In this document: positions 9,059 to 16,130 of the stretch, in pieces
Layout of the letters: every line of letters begins with the position of its first letter
Position numbering within the stretch: the stretch's first letter is position 1
From: Bacteroidota bacterium
Lineage (GTDB): Bacteria > Bacteroidota > Bacteroidia > Chitinophagales > Saprospiraceae
Direction: 5' to 3'
NCBI GenBank assembly: GCA_963169455.1
Contig: CAUJDW010000137.1
Location: 1 to 64,000, forward strand
DNA length: 64,000 nucleotides
The notes under the pieces: generated by a model
Database searches by the model: none
What the model saw: the letters and a program-made list of their open reading frames with translations, nothing else
Told to the model about the DNA's origin: nothing
Translations under genes and position numbers: made by a program

Positions 9059-9472
9059 ATGAACTACTGGCTCGTAAAATCCGAACCTTTTGTTTTCAGC
9101 TTTGATCAGCTCGTGGCCGACGGCCGCAGCATGTGGGAGGGCGTGCGCAACTACCAGGCCCGCAACAACCTGCGCGCCATGAGAGCGGGTGACCTCGTGC
9201 TCTTTTACCACAGCAACGAGGGGCTGGAAGTCGTCGGTATCGCCCAGGTTATAGAAGAACATTATCCCGACCCCACCGCCGAAAAGGGCGACTGGTCGGT
9301 AGTGGACCTGGCGCCTTACCGGAAGCTGGAGAAGGCTGTTTCGCTGAAAGATATCAAGGCTGCGCCCGGGCTGCAGAACATCGGGCTGGTGCGCAACCCC
9401 CGCCTGTCCGTCATGCCGCTGGAGGAGGCGGAGTTTTTGGCAATCCTGGAGATGGGGGAGACAGAGATATGA
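9059..9472 (+). CDS. EVE domain-containing protein
   Basis: 137 residues forming a single EVE domain (PUA-like fold; YTH-related reader of modified bases in known relatives). The hallmark N-terminus MNYWLVKSEP fixes the start at 9059 (9053 is a possible alternative giving MYMNYW). WEGVRNYQARNNLRAMRAGD and LFYHSN are family-typical. It starts 14 bp after the pgeF stop and is probably co-transcribed. Role and ligand are unknown here; no restriction or modification genes are nearby. Confidence 0.88.
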   Translation: MNYWLVKSEPFVFSFDQLVADGRSMWEGVRNYQARNNLRAMRAGDLVLFYHSNEGLEVVGIAQVIEEHYPDPTAEKGDWSVVDLAPYRKLEKAVSLKDIKAAPGLQNIGLVRNPRLSVMPLEEAEFLAILEMGETEI

Positions 9473-9484
9473 CCTCTGCGGTTT

Positions 9485-10756
9485 CTAAATTAAAAGGTCG
9501 AACAGCATCCTGCTGTCGTTCAAGGTCTGGTAGTTGATGTGGTGCCGGTCCATGCGTTCGAGCAGGCTATCGTAATCTTCCCGTTTCTGCACCTGTATGC
9601 CCACCAGCGCGGGCCCCGATTCCCGGTTGTGTTTTTTGGTGTATTCGAAATGCGTGATGTCATCCGTGGGGCCGAGCACGTTGTTGAGGAATTCGCGTAA
9701 GGCGCCGGCCCGCTGCGGGAAGCGGATGACGAAGTAGTGTTTCAACCCCTCGTAGAGCAGCGAGCGCTCCCGGATCTCTTCGGTGCGGGTGATGTCGTTG
9801 TTGCTTCCGCTGAGCACGCAGACGACGTTTTTCCCTTTGATCTGTTCTCTGTAGAAATCCAGCGCGGCCACCGTCAGGGCGCCGGCGGGCTCCACCACTA
9901 CGCCTTCCTCGTTATAGAGCTGCAGGATGGTGCTGCAGACCTTGCCTTCCGGCGCCAGAATCATGTCGTCGATCACTTCCCTGGCGATGCGGAATGTGGT
10001 GTCGCCTACCCGCCGCACGGCGGCGCCATCGACAAAGCTGTCGATTTTGCTGAGCGTAACGGGCTCGCCGGCTTTGAGGGATTCGTACATGGCGGGCGCC
10101 CCCTCGGGCTCCACGCCGATGATCTTCGTGTTGGGGCTCAGCTGTTTGACATAGCTGCCCAGGCCCGAAATGAGCCCGCCGCCGCCCACGGGTACGAAGA
10201 TGTAGTCGGGCGGGCTGCTGCAGTCTTCCAGTATTTCCAGCCCGACGGTGCCCTGGCCTTCGATGATGCGTTCGTCGTCGAAGGGGTGGATGAAGAGCTT
10301 TCCATTCTCCCTGGCATCCTTGATGGCCACGAGGTTGGCGTCGTCGAAGGTGTCGCCCACCAGGACGATATCCACGTATTCCTTGCCGAAGAGCTTAACC
10401 TTGCGCACCTTTTGCTGGGGCGTCACGCTGGGCATATAGACTTTGCCGTGCACCTGCATTTTCTGGCAGGCCAGGGCCACGCCCTGGGCGTGGTTGCCTG
10501 CGCTGGCGCACACTACCCCGTGTTTCAGCGCCTCGGGCGGCATGGCCGCCATTTTGTTGTAGGCGCCCCGTATCTTGTACGAGCGCACTACCTGCATATC
10601 CTCGCGCTTGAGGTAAAGCCGGCAGCCGAAGTGTTCGGAGAGGTGGTAGTTGAACATCAGCGGGGTGTGCTCGGCGATGCCGCGCAGGCGCACCTTGGCC
10701 TTGTAGATGTTCTCCACGCTGATCAGCGGGCTGTTTCGGGTTTGCTGCGTCGTCAT
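9485..10756 (-). CDS. ilvA: threonine ammonia-lyase (threonine deaminase)
   Basis: 423-residue PLP enzyme that converts L-threonine to 2-oxobutanoate, the first committed step to isoleucine. The Schiff-base Lys is K61 in VRSYKIRGAYNKM; the phosphate-binding glycine run is PVGGGGLISGLGSY. A single C-terminal ACT-like regulatory region (about residues 335-423, starting near KHYFVIRFPQRAGAL) marks it as the shorter BsIlvA type. It lies downstream of ilvC on the same strand but beyond a terminator, so it probably has its own promoter in the 109 bp upstream, where no clear -7 box was found. The 3' end faces the EVE gene 12 bp away. Confidence 0.95.
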   Translation of the reverse strand: MTTQQTRNSPLISVENIYKAKVRLRGIAEHTPLMFNYHLSEHFGCRLYLKREDMQVVRSYKIRGAYNKMAAMPPEALKHGVVCASAGNHAQGVALACQKMQVHGKVYMPSVTPQQKVRKVKLFGKEYVDIVLVGDTFDDANLVAIKDARENGKLFIHPFDDERIIEGQGTVGLEILEDCSSPPDYIFVPVGGGGLISGLGSYVKQLSPNTKIIGVEPEGAPAMYESLKAGEPVTLSKIDSFVDGAAVRRVGDTTFRIAREVIDDMILAPEGKVCSTILQLYNEEGVVVEPAGALTVAALDFYREQIKGKNVVCVLSGSNNDITRTEEIRERSLLYEGLKHYFVIRFPQRAGALREFLNNVLGPTDDITHFEYTKKHNRESGPALVGIQVQKREDYDSLLERMDRHHINYQTLNDSRMLFDLLI

Positions 10757-10865
10757 GGGCGGTAGTTTGCGGTTGATTGCCAGTTGATTGTTGAACGGCA
10801 GCTATTCAGGGCCCCAGATCATCTGAAGTTTGTCTGTCCATTAACGGGCAGGCAACTATCAACCA

Positions 10866-10899
10866 ATAAAAGAGCGCCAGGCGGTGAGCCGCCCGGCGC
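10866..10899 (-). terminator. intrinsic terminator after ilvC
   Basis: An 11-bp stem with one mismatch (GCGCCAGGCGG at 10874-10884 and CCGCCCGGCGC at 10889-10899) with a 4-nt loop. Read on the minus strand it is followed by CTCTTTTATT, a short U-rich tail. It starts 19 bp after the ilvC stop and separates ilvC from ilvA. Confidence 0.8.
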
Positions 10900-10918
10900 C
10901 CATACTAATGGGGAATCA

Positions 10919-11986
10919 TTATTCTTCGTGCACTTTGGCCGGCTGAGCTTCCGGGCGGAGGCTGCGCACCGTACGGCCCGCCTGCCACATTTCGCTTTCG
11001 CGGAGCAGGCGGAGTTCGCCCTCCAGCTTTTCGCGGTAGTCGGGCTGGCTGTTCGAGTCGATGGAGCGCTGGGCCTCGTGGCCGGCGGCCACGCTGTCGT
11101 ACAGTTCTTCGAACACAGGGGCGACGGCGTCGCGGAACTTCTTCCACCAGTCGAGCGCGCCGCGCTGAGCGGTGGTGGAGCAGTTGGCGTACATCCAGTC
11201 CATGCCGTTCTCCGCCACCAGGGGCATGAGGCTCTGGGTCAGCTCCTCTACGGTTTCGTTGAAAGCCTCGGAGGGGCTGTGGCCGCGGCGCCGCAGGCAG
11301 TCGTACTGCGCGGCGAACAGGCCCTGGATGGCGCCCATGAGGGAGCCGCGCTCGCCGGTCAGGTCGCTATATACTTCCTTTTGGAAAGAGGTTTCAAACA
11401 GGTATCCGGAGCCGACGCCGATGCCGAGGGCTACGACGCGCTCATAGGCCCGGCCCGTGGCGTCCTGGAAGATGGCGTAGCTGGAGTTCAGGCCCTTGCC
11501 CTCCAGGAACAGGCGGCGCAGGCTGGTGCCCGAACCTTTGGGCGCCACCAGGATGACATCGATATCGGCCGGGGGCACGATGCCGGTGCGCTCCTTGTAG
11601 GTGATGCCAAAGCCGTGGGAGAAGTACAGCGCCTTGCCGGCAGTCAGCCGGGGCTTGACTGCCGGCCAGAGGGCGATCTGCGCGGCGTCCGACAGCAGGT
11701 ATTGGATGATCGTGCCCTGTTTTACAGCTTCTTCAATGGGGAAAAGGGTTTCGCCCGGCGCCCAGCCGTCGCGGACGGCCTTGTCCCAGGTTTTGGAGCC
11801 CTGGCGCTGGCCGACGATGACGTTGAACCCATTGTCGCGCAGGTTGAGCGCCTGGCCCGGCCCCTGAACGCCGTAGCCAATGACGGCGATGGTTTCGCCC
11901 TTCAGTGCTTCGCGGGCTTTCGCGAGGGGGAATTCGTCGCGGGTAACGACATGCTCTTCTACGCCCCCGAAATTGAGTTTTGCCAT
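10919..11986 (-). CDS. ilvC: ketol-acid reductoisomerase
   Basis: 355 residues, class I KARI. It isomerises and reduces acetolactate or acetohydroxybutyrate with NAD(P)H and Mg2+, the second common step of valine, leucine and isoleucine synthesis. The Rossmann motif GYGVQGPGQALNLRD is at about 37-51; the catalytic Lys is in VILVAPKGSGTS; metal-binding acidic residues lie in SDLTGERGSLMG and in FNETVEEL. NCSTTAQRGALDW is a family signature. The C-terminal tail after ~330 is slightly longer than in E. coli-type short forms. A TAACTTTG box ~30 bp upstream is a likely promoter. Confidence 0.95.
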   Translation of the reverse strand: MAKLNFGGVEEHVVTRDEFPLAKAREALKGETIAVIGYGVQGPGQALNLRDNGFNVIVGQRQGSKTWDKAVRDGWAPGETLFPIEEAVKQGTIIQYLLSDAAQIALWPAVKPRLTAGKALYFSHGFGITYKERTGIVPPADIDVILVAPKGSGTSLRRLFLEGKGLNSSYAIFQDATGRAYERVVALGIGVGSGYLFETSFQKEVYSDLTGERGSLMGAIQGLFAAQYDCLRRRGHSPSEAFNETVEELTQSLMPLVAENGMDWMYANCSTTAQRGALDWWKKFRDAVAPVFEELYDSVAAGHEAQRSIDSNSQPDYREKLEGELRLLRESEMWQAGRTVRSLRPEAQPAKVHEE

Positions 11987-12012
11987 GATTCCTAAGGTTT
12001 TTTAATGAGCTG

Positions 12013-12020
12013 CAAAGTTA
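12013..12020 (-). promoter_or_regulatory. candidate -7 box for ilvC
   Basis: TAACTTTG on the minus strand fits the Bacteroidota TAnnTTTG -7 consensus and would give a leader of about 20 nt before the ilvC ATG at 11986. No convincing -33 TTTG is seen at the expected distance. No attenuator or T-box-like structure was seen in the leader. Confidence 0.45.
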
Positions 12021-12331
12021 CCAATGCAGCGAATAAAGATACGCCACGGCCGCTTTCCCCGTCGACTTTTTTGAGGGGTTCTCCGAAATCAGAGTGCTTG
12101 TTCTCAGAAGGGCTTGGATTTTAAAACGCTCTTTATCAGATATTTAAACGGCATGACTAAACGCCCTGGATTTACAAAGCCCAAAGTGGAAGTGTTCAAA
12201 CGGAGGCATACCCGGCTCCGGTGCTCCATCACTCCCATCCGGGACTTTCCGGAGCGCCCTCATGATTTCATACGTTAAGCATTGTATCTGCCGGAATCGC
12301 GAAGCGAGGCTGTCAGATACAATGCTTAACG
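12021..12331. repeat. intergenic region with perfect 18-bp inverted repeat
   Basis: The 353-bp gap between ilvC and trpB holds no gene. At 12273-12331, CGTTAAGCATTGTATCTG (12273-12290) and its exact reverse complement (12314-12331) enclose a 23-bp loop that itself contains TCGCGAAGCGA. The right arm ends 8 bp beyond the trpB stop, so on the trpB transcript it would form a long hairpin just after the coding region; there is no U-tract, so it could be a mRNA-stabilising hairpin, a Rho-type or bidirectional stop, or a REP-like element. Nothing distinctive was seen in 12021-12272. Confidence 0.75.
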
Positions 12332-12339
12332 CCCTGCGC

Positions 12340-13704
12340 TTACCGGATCGCAGGCGTGTCGATCCGGGCGATGGCCGCTGCGATCTCCTCGCTGGTGATC
12401 TCGTGTTTTTCCAGATTGCCGCTCAGGTAGTTTTCGTATGCTGCCAGGTCGAAATGGCCGTGGCCGCAGAGGTGGATGAGGATGGTGCGGCTGACGCCTT
12501 CCTCCCTGCACTTCCTCGCTTCCTGTATGGCGGTGGCGATGGCGTGGTTGGTTTCCGGCGCCGGCAGGATGCCTTCGGCGCGGGCGAACAGCACCCCGGC
12601 TTCGAAGCACTCCACCTGGTCGTGGGCCCGGGCTTCGATCAGCTTGTCTTTCAGCAACTGGCTGACTACAACGCCGGCGCCGTGGTAGCGCAGCCCGCCG
12701 GCGTGGATGGGCGCCGGCACGAAGGTGTGGCCCAGTGTGTACATGGGTAACAGGGGGGTCATGCCCACCGTGTCGCCGAAGTCGTAGCGGAACACGCCGC
12801 GGGTCAGTTTGGGGCAGGAGGCCGGCTCGGCGGCGATGCAGCGGATGTTGCGGCCTTCCTCCAGGTTGAGCCGCAGGAAGGGGAAGCTGATGCCGGCAAA
12901 GTTGGAGCCGCCGCCAAAAGGCGCCACCACGATGTCGGGCATTTCGCCCGCCTTTTCCATCTGTTTTACGGCTTCCAGGCCGATGACGGTCTGGTGCATG
13001 AGCACGTGGTTGAGCACGCTGCCCAGGGCGTACTTCGTGTTTTCATCGGTGGCCGCCCGTTCCACCGCTTCCGAGATGGCGATGCCCAGGCTGCCGGGAG
13101 AGTCGGGGTCCTGGGCCAGTATCTTGCGGCCGGCTTCCGTCAGGTCCGTGGGGGAGGCGTGCACGGTGGCGCCCCAGGTGTTCATCAGGACTTTCCGGTA
13201 GGGCTTCTGCTGATAGCTGATCTTAACCATATACACCTCGCACTCAATGCCGAAGTGCTGGCAGGCGAAACTCAGGGCGCTGCCCCACTGGCCGGCGCCG
13301 GTTTCCGTGGTGATGCGTTTTACGCCTTCCTGCTTGTTGTAGTACGCCTGGGCTACCGCCGTGTTGGGCTTGTGGGAGCCGGAGGGGCTCACGCCTTCGT
13401 ACTTGTAGTAGATTTTCGCAGGCGTATCGAGCAGGGCTTCCAGGCCAAAGGCCCGGTACATGGGCGTGGGGCGCCAGAGCTTGTACACATCGCGCACCTC
13501 CTCGGGGATGTCCACCCACTTTTCGGTGGTGACCTCTTGCTTGATCAGTTCCATCGGGAACAGGGGCGCCAGCGCTTCCGGCCCGATGGGCTCCCTGGTG
13601 CCGGGGTGCAGCGGCGGTAGCGGCTTGTTCGGCATGTCGTGCACGATGTTGTACCACTTCTCCGGGATTTCCTGCTCCGTGAGCAGTATCTTTCGATTCT
13701 TCAT
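12340..13704 (-). CDS. trpB: TrpB2-type tryptophan synthase beta-like PLP enzyme
   Basis: 454 residues, longer than classical TrpB (~400), with the N-terminal extension and insertions of the TrpB2 (TIGR01415) branch. The PLP Lys is K112 in [14 protein letters not shown]; the phosphate-cradle glycines are in [23 protein letters not shown] is the TrpB signature around the catalytic Glu. TrpB enzymes join indole and L-serine to make tryptophan. No trpA or other trp gene is near, and TrpB2 proteins usually lack the residues for tight TrpA contact, so indole salvage or a stand-alone role is likely. The ATG at 13704 is followed by [13 protein letters not shown], typical of the family. Confidence 0.93.
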   Translation of the reverse strand: MKNRKILLTEQEIPEKWYNIVHDMPNKPLPPLHPGTREPIGPEALAPLFPMELIKQEVTTEKWVDIPEEVRDVYKLWRPTPMYRAFGLEALLDTPAKIYYKYEGVSPSGSHKPNTAVAQAYYNKQEGVKRITTETGAGQWGSALSFACQHFGIECEVYMVKISYQQKPYRKVLMNTWGATVHASPTDLTEAGRKILAQDPDSPGSLGIAISEAVERAATDENTKYALGSVLNHVLMHQTVIGLEAVKQMEKAGEMPDIVVAPFGGGSNFAGISFPFLRLNLEEGRNIRCIAAEPASCPKLTRGVFRYDFGDTVGMTPLLPMYTLGHTFVPAPIHAGGLRYHGAGVVVSQLLKDKLIEARAHDQVECFEAGVLFARAEGILPAPETNHAIATAIQEARKCREEGVSRTILIHLCGHGHFDLAAYENYLSGNLEKHEITSEEIAAAIARIDTPAIR

Positions 13705-13802
13705 AGGGATGATGATTTAGGGAATATGAATGAACACTCCCGGAAGATAAGGAAATTTTGGAATGTCAGTATGTTGCGCCTCAACAGCGGCGGCCGGGAA
13801 TA

Positions 13803-13860
13803 TGTAGCCCTCAAATTTATTTGAGGGGCAATGCAGCCCTCAAATTTATTTGAGAGGCAA
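13803..13860. repeat. two 29-bp palindromic repeats (type A)
   Basis: Two adjacent 29-bp units, each centred on CCTCAAATTTATTTGAG with flanking TGYAGC and GGCAA; the equivalent positions 13808 and 13837 are exactly 29 bp apart. Each unit folds into a short A/T-rich hairpin. The core AAATTTATTT is the reverse complement of the core of the type B array that starts 65 bp later. A degraded third unit may follow at 13861-13890. Confidence 0.85.
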
Positions 13861-13924
13861 TATGTAGGCAGGAATTGAGGGGCAGGAATTGTAAATTTTC
13901 ATTTTCAGTTGCTTCTGTTTTTCA

Positions 13925-14098
13925 GCGCAAATAAATTTGCGCGTTACTTTTCAGCGCAAATAAATTTGCGTGTTGCTTTTCAGCGCAAATAAATTTGCGC
14001 GTTACTTTTTAGCGCAAATAAATTTGCGTGTTGCTTTACGGCGCAAATAAATTTGCGTGTTACATTACGGCGCAAATAAATTTGCGCGTTACATTTTG
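13925..14098. repeat. array of six 29-bp palindromic repeats (type B)
   Basis: Six head-to-tail units start at 13925, 13954, 13983, 14012, 14041 and 14070, each exactly 29 bp. Every unit begins GCGCAAATAAATTTGCG, a palindrome able to form a hairpin, followed by a 12-nt spacer-like part (YGTTRCWTTTYR) that is also conserved. Alternate units end the palindrome with GCGC or GCGT. With the type A pair this fills most of the 439-bp gene-free gap between trpB and btaB. There are no variable spacers, so this is not a CRISPR array. The rest (13705-13802, 13861-13924, 14099-14143) holds no recognisable gene. Confidence 0.9.
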
Positions 14099-14143
14099 CT
14101 GGCCTGCAACATTCTGACACATGCTGGCCCTGCTGGCCCGAAA

Positions 14144-14785
14144 TCAGGCGTTCTTCCCCACAAAGACAAAATATTGCCAAAGGCCGCCATAAGCGGGCCG
14201 GATTTCGTCGTGCAGGGGCGTAAATTCCTCGCGCAGCACCGGCAGCAGGTGGCCGTCCATGCGGACGTGGTTGTTGGCCATGTGCTTTTTAAACAATGAA
14301 ACAGGAGAGTCATGAAAATCCACCACGGCGATAAATCCACCAGGCCTGAGGTCGGCCTTGGCCTGAAGGATGAGGCTGCGCCACTGAGGGTTAATCATCG
14401 TCAGGGAATAGGAAAAAAGCACGGCGTCCAGTTGTCCGGTGAAGGCGCTTTCACCGGGAGCATAAGGGCGGGCCTGGCAATTAACCCGGTTGGCGAAGGC
14501 GGAAGTCTGTTTTTTCGCTTTGGCCAGCATGTGCGGAGAGACATCCAGCCCGGTAAAGCTGGCTTTGGGAAAATACCGTGCCATGTACTTCAGGTTATAC
14601 CCGGTTCCGCACCCAACTTCCAGGATATGCGCCTTTGCCTGCCGCCCAAAAGGCATGGCATGGACCACTTTTCTCCGCCCGAACAGAAAACTCCAGCGGG
14701 TGGCGTCGTAGATCTGCGATTGAAGCACATAATACCGCTGCATCGCGCGGTTTTGCCCTTCCGCAGTTTGGTTGGTTTTTGACAT
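14144..14785 (-). CDS. btaB: BtaB-like betaine-lipid N-methyltransferase
   Basis: 213 residues starting at MSKTNQTAEGQ; the open frame extends upstream but without methyltransferase-like sequence. Residues ~15-40 carry YYVLQSQIYDATRWSFLFGR, matching the YDxTRWxFLFGR stretch of BtaB, and motif I is ILEVGCGTGYNLKYMA. BtaB methylates the amino group of diacylglyceryl-homoserine three times with SAM to give the betaine lipid DGTS. The gene follows btaA on the same strand after 101 bp, the same order as in Rhodobacter. Assignment rests on the neighbour as well as the motif; a generic class I methyltransferase is the alternative. Confidence 0.82.
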   Translation of the reverse strand: MSKTNQTAEGQNRAMQRYYVLQSQIYDATRWSFLFGRRKVVHAMPFGRQAKAHILEVGCGTGYNLKYMARYFPKASFTGLDVSPHMLAKAKKQTSAFANRVNCQARPYAPGESAFTGQLDAVLFSYSLTMINPQWRSLILQAKADLRPGGFIAVVDFHDSPVSLFKKHMANNHVRMDGHLLPVLREEFTPLHDEIRPAYGGLWQYFVFVGKNA

Positions 14786-14843
14786 AACAGTTTTAATTAT
14801 CTGGGCCGTGGTTGTGAAAATCAAATAGCTACTTGATTGCCTT

Positions 14844-14875
14844 TGCCTGCTTCGCGGGCTACAGGCCTGCGTTCC
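14844..14875 (-). repeat. dispersed intergenic repeat, copy 1
   Basis: The 32 bp between btaA and btaB read on the minus strand as GGAACGCAGGCCTGTAGCC followed by CGCGAAGCAGGCA. This closely matches 62029-62060 (GGAACGTGGGCCTGTGGCC followed by TTCGACGCAGGCA) and more loosely 57485-57527, making a three-member intergenic family within the window. Confidence 0.6.
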
Positions 14876-14886
14876 TTCAAACACCA

Positions 14887-16104
14887 TTAGCGTACAACAC
14901 CCAGGTACACGCTCGCATAAGTCCCAACGCGATCGCGTTGGTGCGTGGCGGCGGTTTTCTCCTTTTCGAATTCCACGGCATCCAAAACGAAATCGGGGAA
15001 GAAATCGACTTCTTTTGCAGCGGATCGGAGCAGAATCCGCGTACCCGGGCGGCTGTTCTGCAATATCAATTGCCACTCCTCGTCCAGCGCCGGGCGGTCA
15101 TTGGCGGCCAGCCAGTCCTGATGGTCAAGCAGGACGTAGTGGGAATAAGCTTTGGGGTTGTCTTTTAAGAAATTGCTGATCGTAGTAGTATGGGTTTGAA
15201 TTTTATCGGACAGGGAGCGGATGAAGGTGAAATGCTCGGGGCGCAGGTATGAAGGGCAGCAGGTTTCCGTATAGGCGCCGTTCATATACAGGCGCCAGAA
15301 GTAGTTATCCTGCACAGGCTGCCGGGTAAATACCTTGCGCAGGCATTCCTGGATAAAGCCCAGGGCGCCGTTTTCGTATTTGGTGATAAACAGTTCCTGC
15401 TGGCTGCGGGGCACGCCCACCAGGCACATCGTCAGGTGCCGGTTGACCAACCACTCCACCATGCCGTTGAGTATTTTCTGTTCGATCTGATAATAGAGGG
15501 AGGCTTGCCGGTCAAGAGTGTCGGCTTCGAAAAGCTGTTGCACCTGACGGTGCAGGCGGTGTTGCGCCCGGATATACTGATTGGCCAGCCAGGCGAAGGC
15601 GCCGGAAGTGCTGTAATGATAAAAGCTCTTGCGCACGCCTTTCCCATTGAAAAAGTTCAGGCGCCCGTCCCAGTAATCCCGGGCATATTCCGGCAGGGTC
15701 TCGCGCAGTTGCTCCCGGTAGAGCTCCTGAATTTCCGGATGCCGCCCCTGGCCGAAGAGCTGAAACAAGTCTTCGAAAGCTGCTTTTTGAAAAGTGGCCA
15801 GCTTGAGCTGCAGCAAGGCATTCTGGCGGGGGTTGACATCCACACAGTTGATGCGGGCGGGATGGTCCAGCAGATAATCCAGGGCGTTGCAGCCGGCGCT
15901 GGTAATCATGACGACCTCGCTTTTGCCGTCCAGTTCCAGCAATACACGGTCGCAACGGGGGTCTTCCCAGCAGGTATTATACACCAGGTTGTTGGCGTGC
16001 ACCTTCTGGAACATCCAGTCTCTCAGGCGATTGAGTTTTTCCACGTTTTTTGCGAACGAAGATAGCCCGGCCGGAGATGCGGAAGGCAGAAGGCAGTTTA
16101 TCAA
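14887..16104 (-). CDS. btaA: BtaA-like SAM:diacylglycerol 3-amino-3-carboxypropyltransferase
   Basis: 405 residues of the DUF3419/BtaA family. The signature NNLVYNTCWEDPRCDRVLL lies near residues 38-56, followed by a SAM-binding ITSAGCNALDYLL and CVDVNPRQNALLQLK. BtaA moves the 3-amino-3-carboxypropyl group of SAM to diacylglycerol, making diacylglyceryl-homoserine. The longest start is TTG at 16104; GTG at 16044 and ATG at 16014 (MFQKVHANN) are alternatives, so the first ~30 residues are uncertain. It sits 26 bp after ppk1 and ahead of btaB, suggesting one transcript. Recognition of the family is strong; activity is by homology. Confidence 0.9.
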   Translation of the reverse strand: MINCLLPSASPAGLSSFAKNVEKLNRLRDWMFQKVHANNLVYNTCWEDPRCDRVLLELDGKSEVVMITSAGCNALDYLLDHPARINCVDVNPRQNALLQLKLATFQKAAFEDLFQLFGQGRHPEIQELYREQLRETLPEYARDYWDGRLNFFNGKGVRKSFYHYSTSGAFAWLANQYIRAQHRLHRQVQQLFEADTLDRQASLYYQIEQKILNGMVEWLVNRHLTMCLVGVPRSQQELFITKYENGALGFIQECLRKVFTRQPVQDNYFWRLYMNGAYTETCCPSYLRPEHFTFIRSLSDKIQTHTTTISNFLKDNPKAYSHYVLLDHQDWLAANDRPALDEEWQLILQNSRPGTRILLRSAAKEVDFFPDFVLDAVEFEKEKTAATHQRDRVGTYASVYLGVVR

Positions 16105-16130
16105 ATCGCTAAATTTCTGTAAATCAAAAG

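Noticed and set aside
13803-14098. CRISPR-like array
   Set aside because: The 29-bp period looks CRISPR-sized, but repeats are head to tail with no variable spacers and no cas gene is present.
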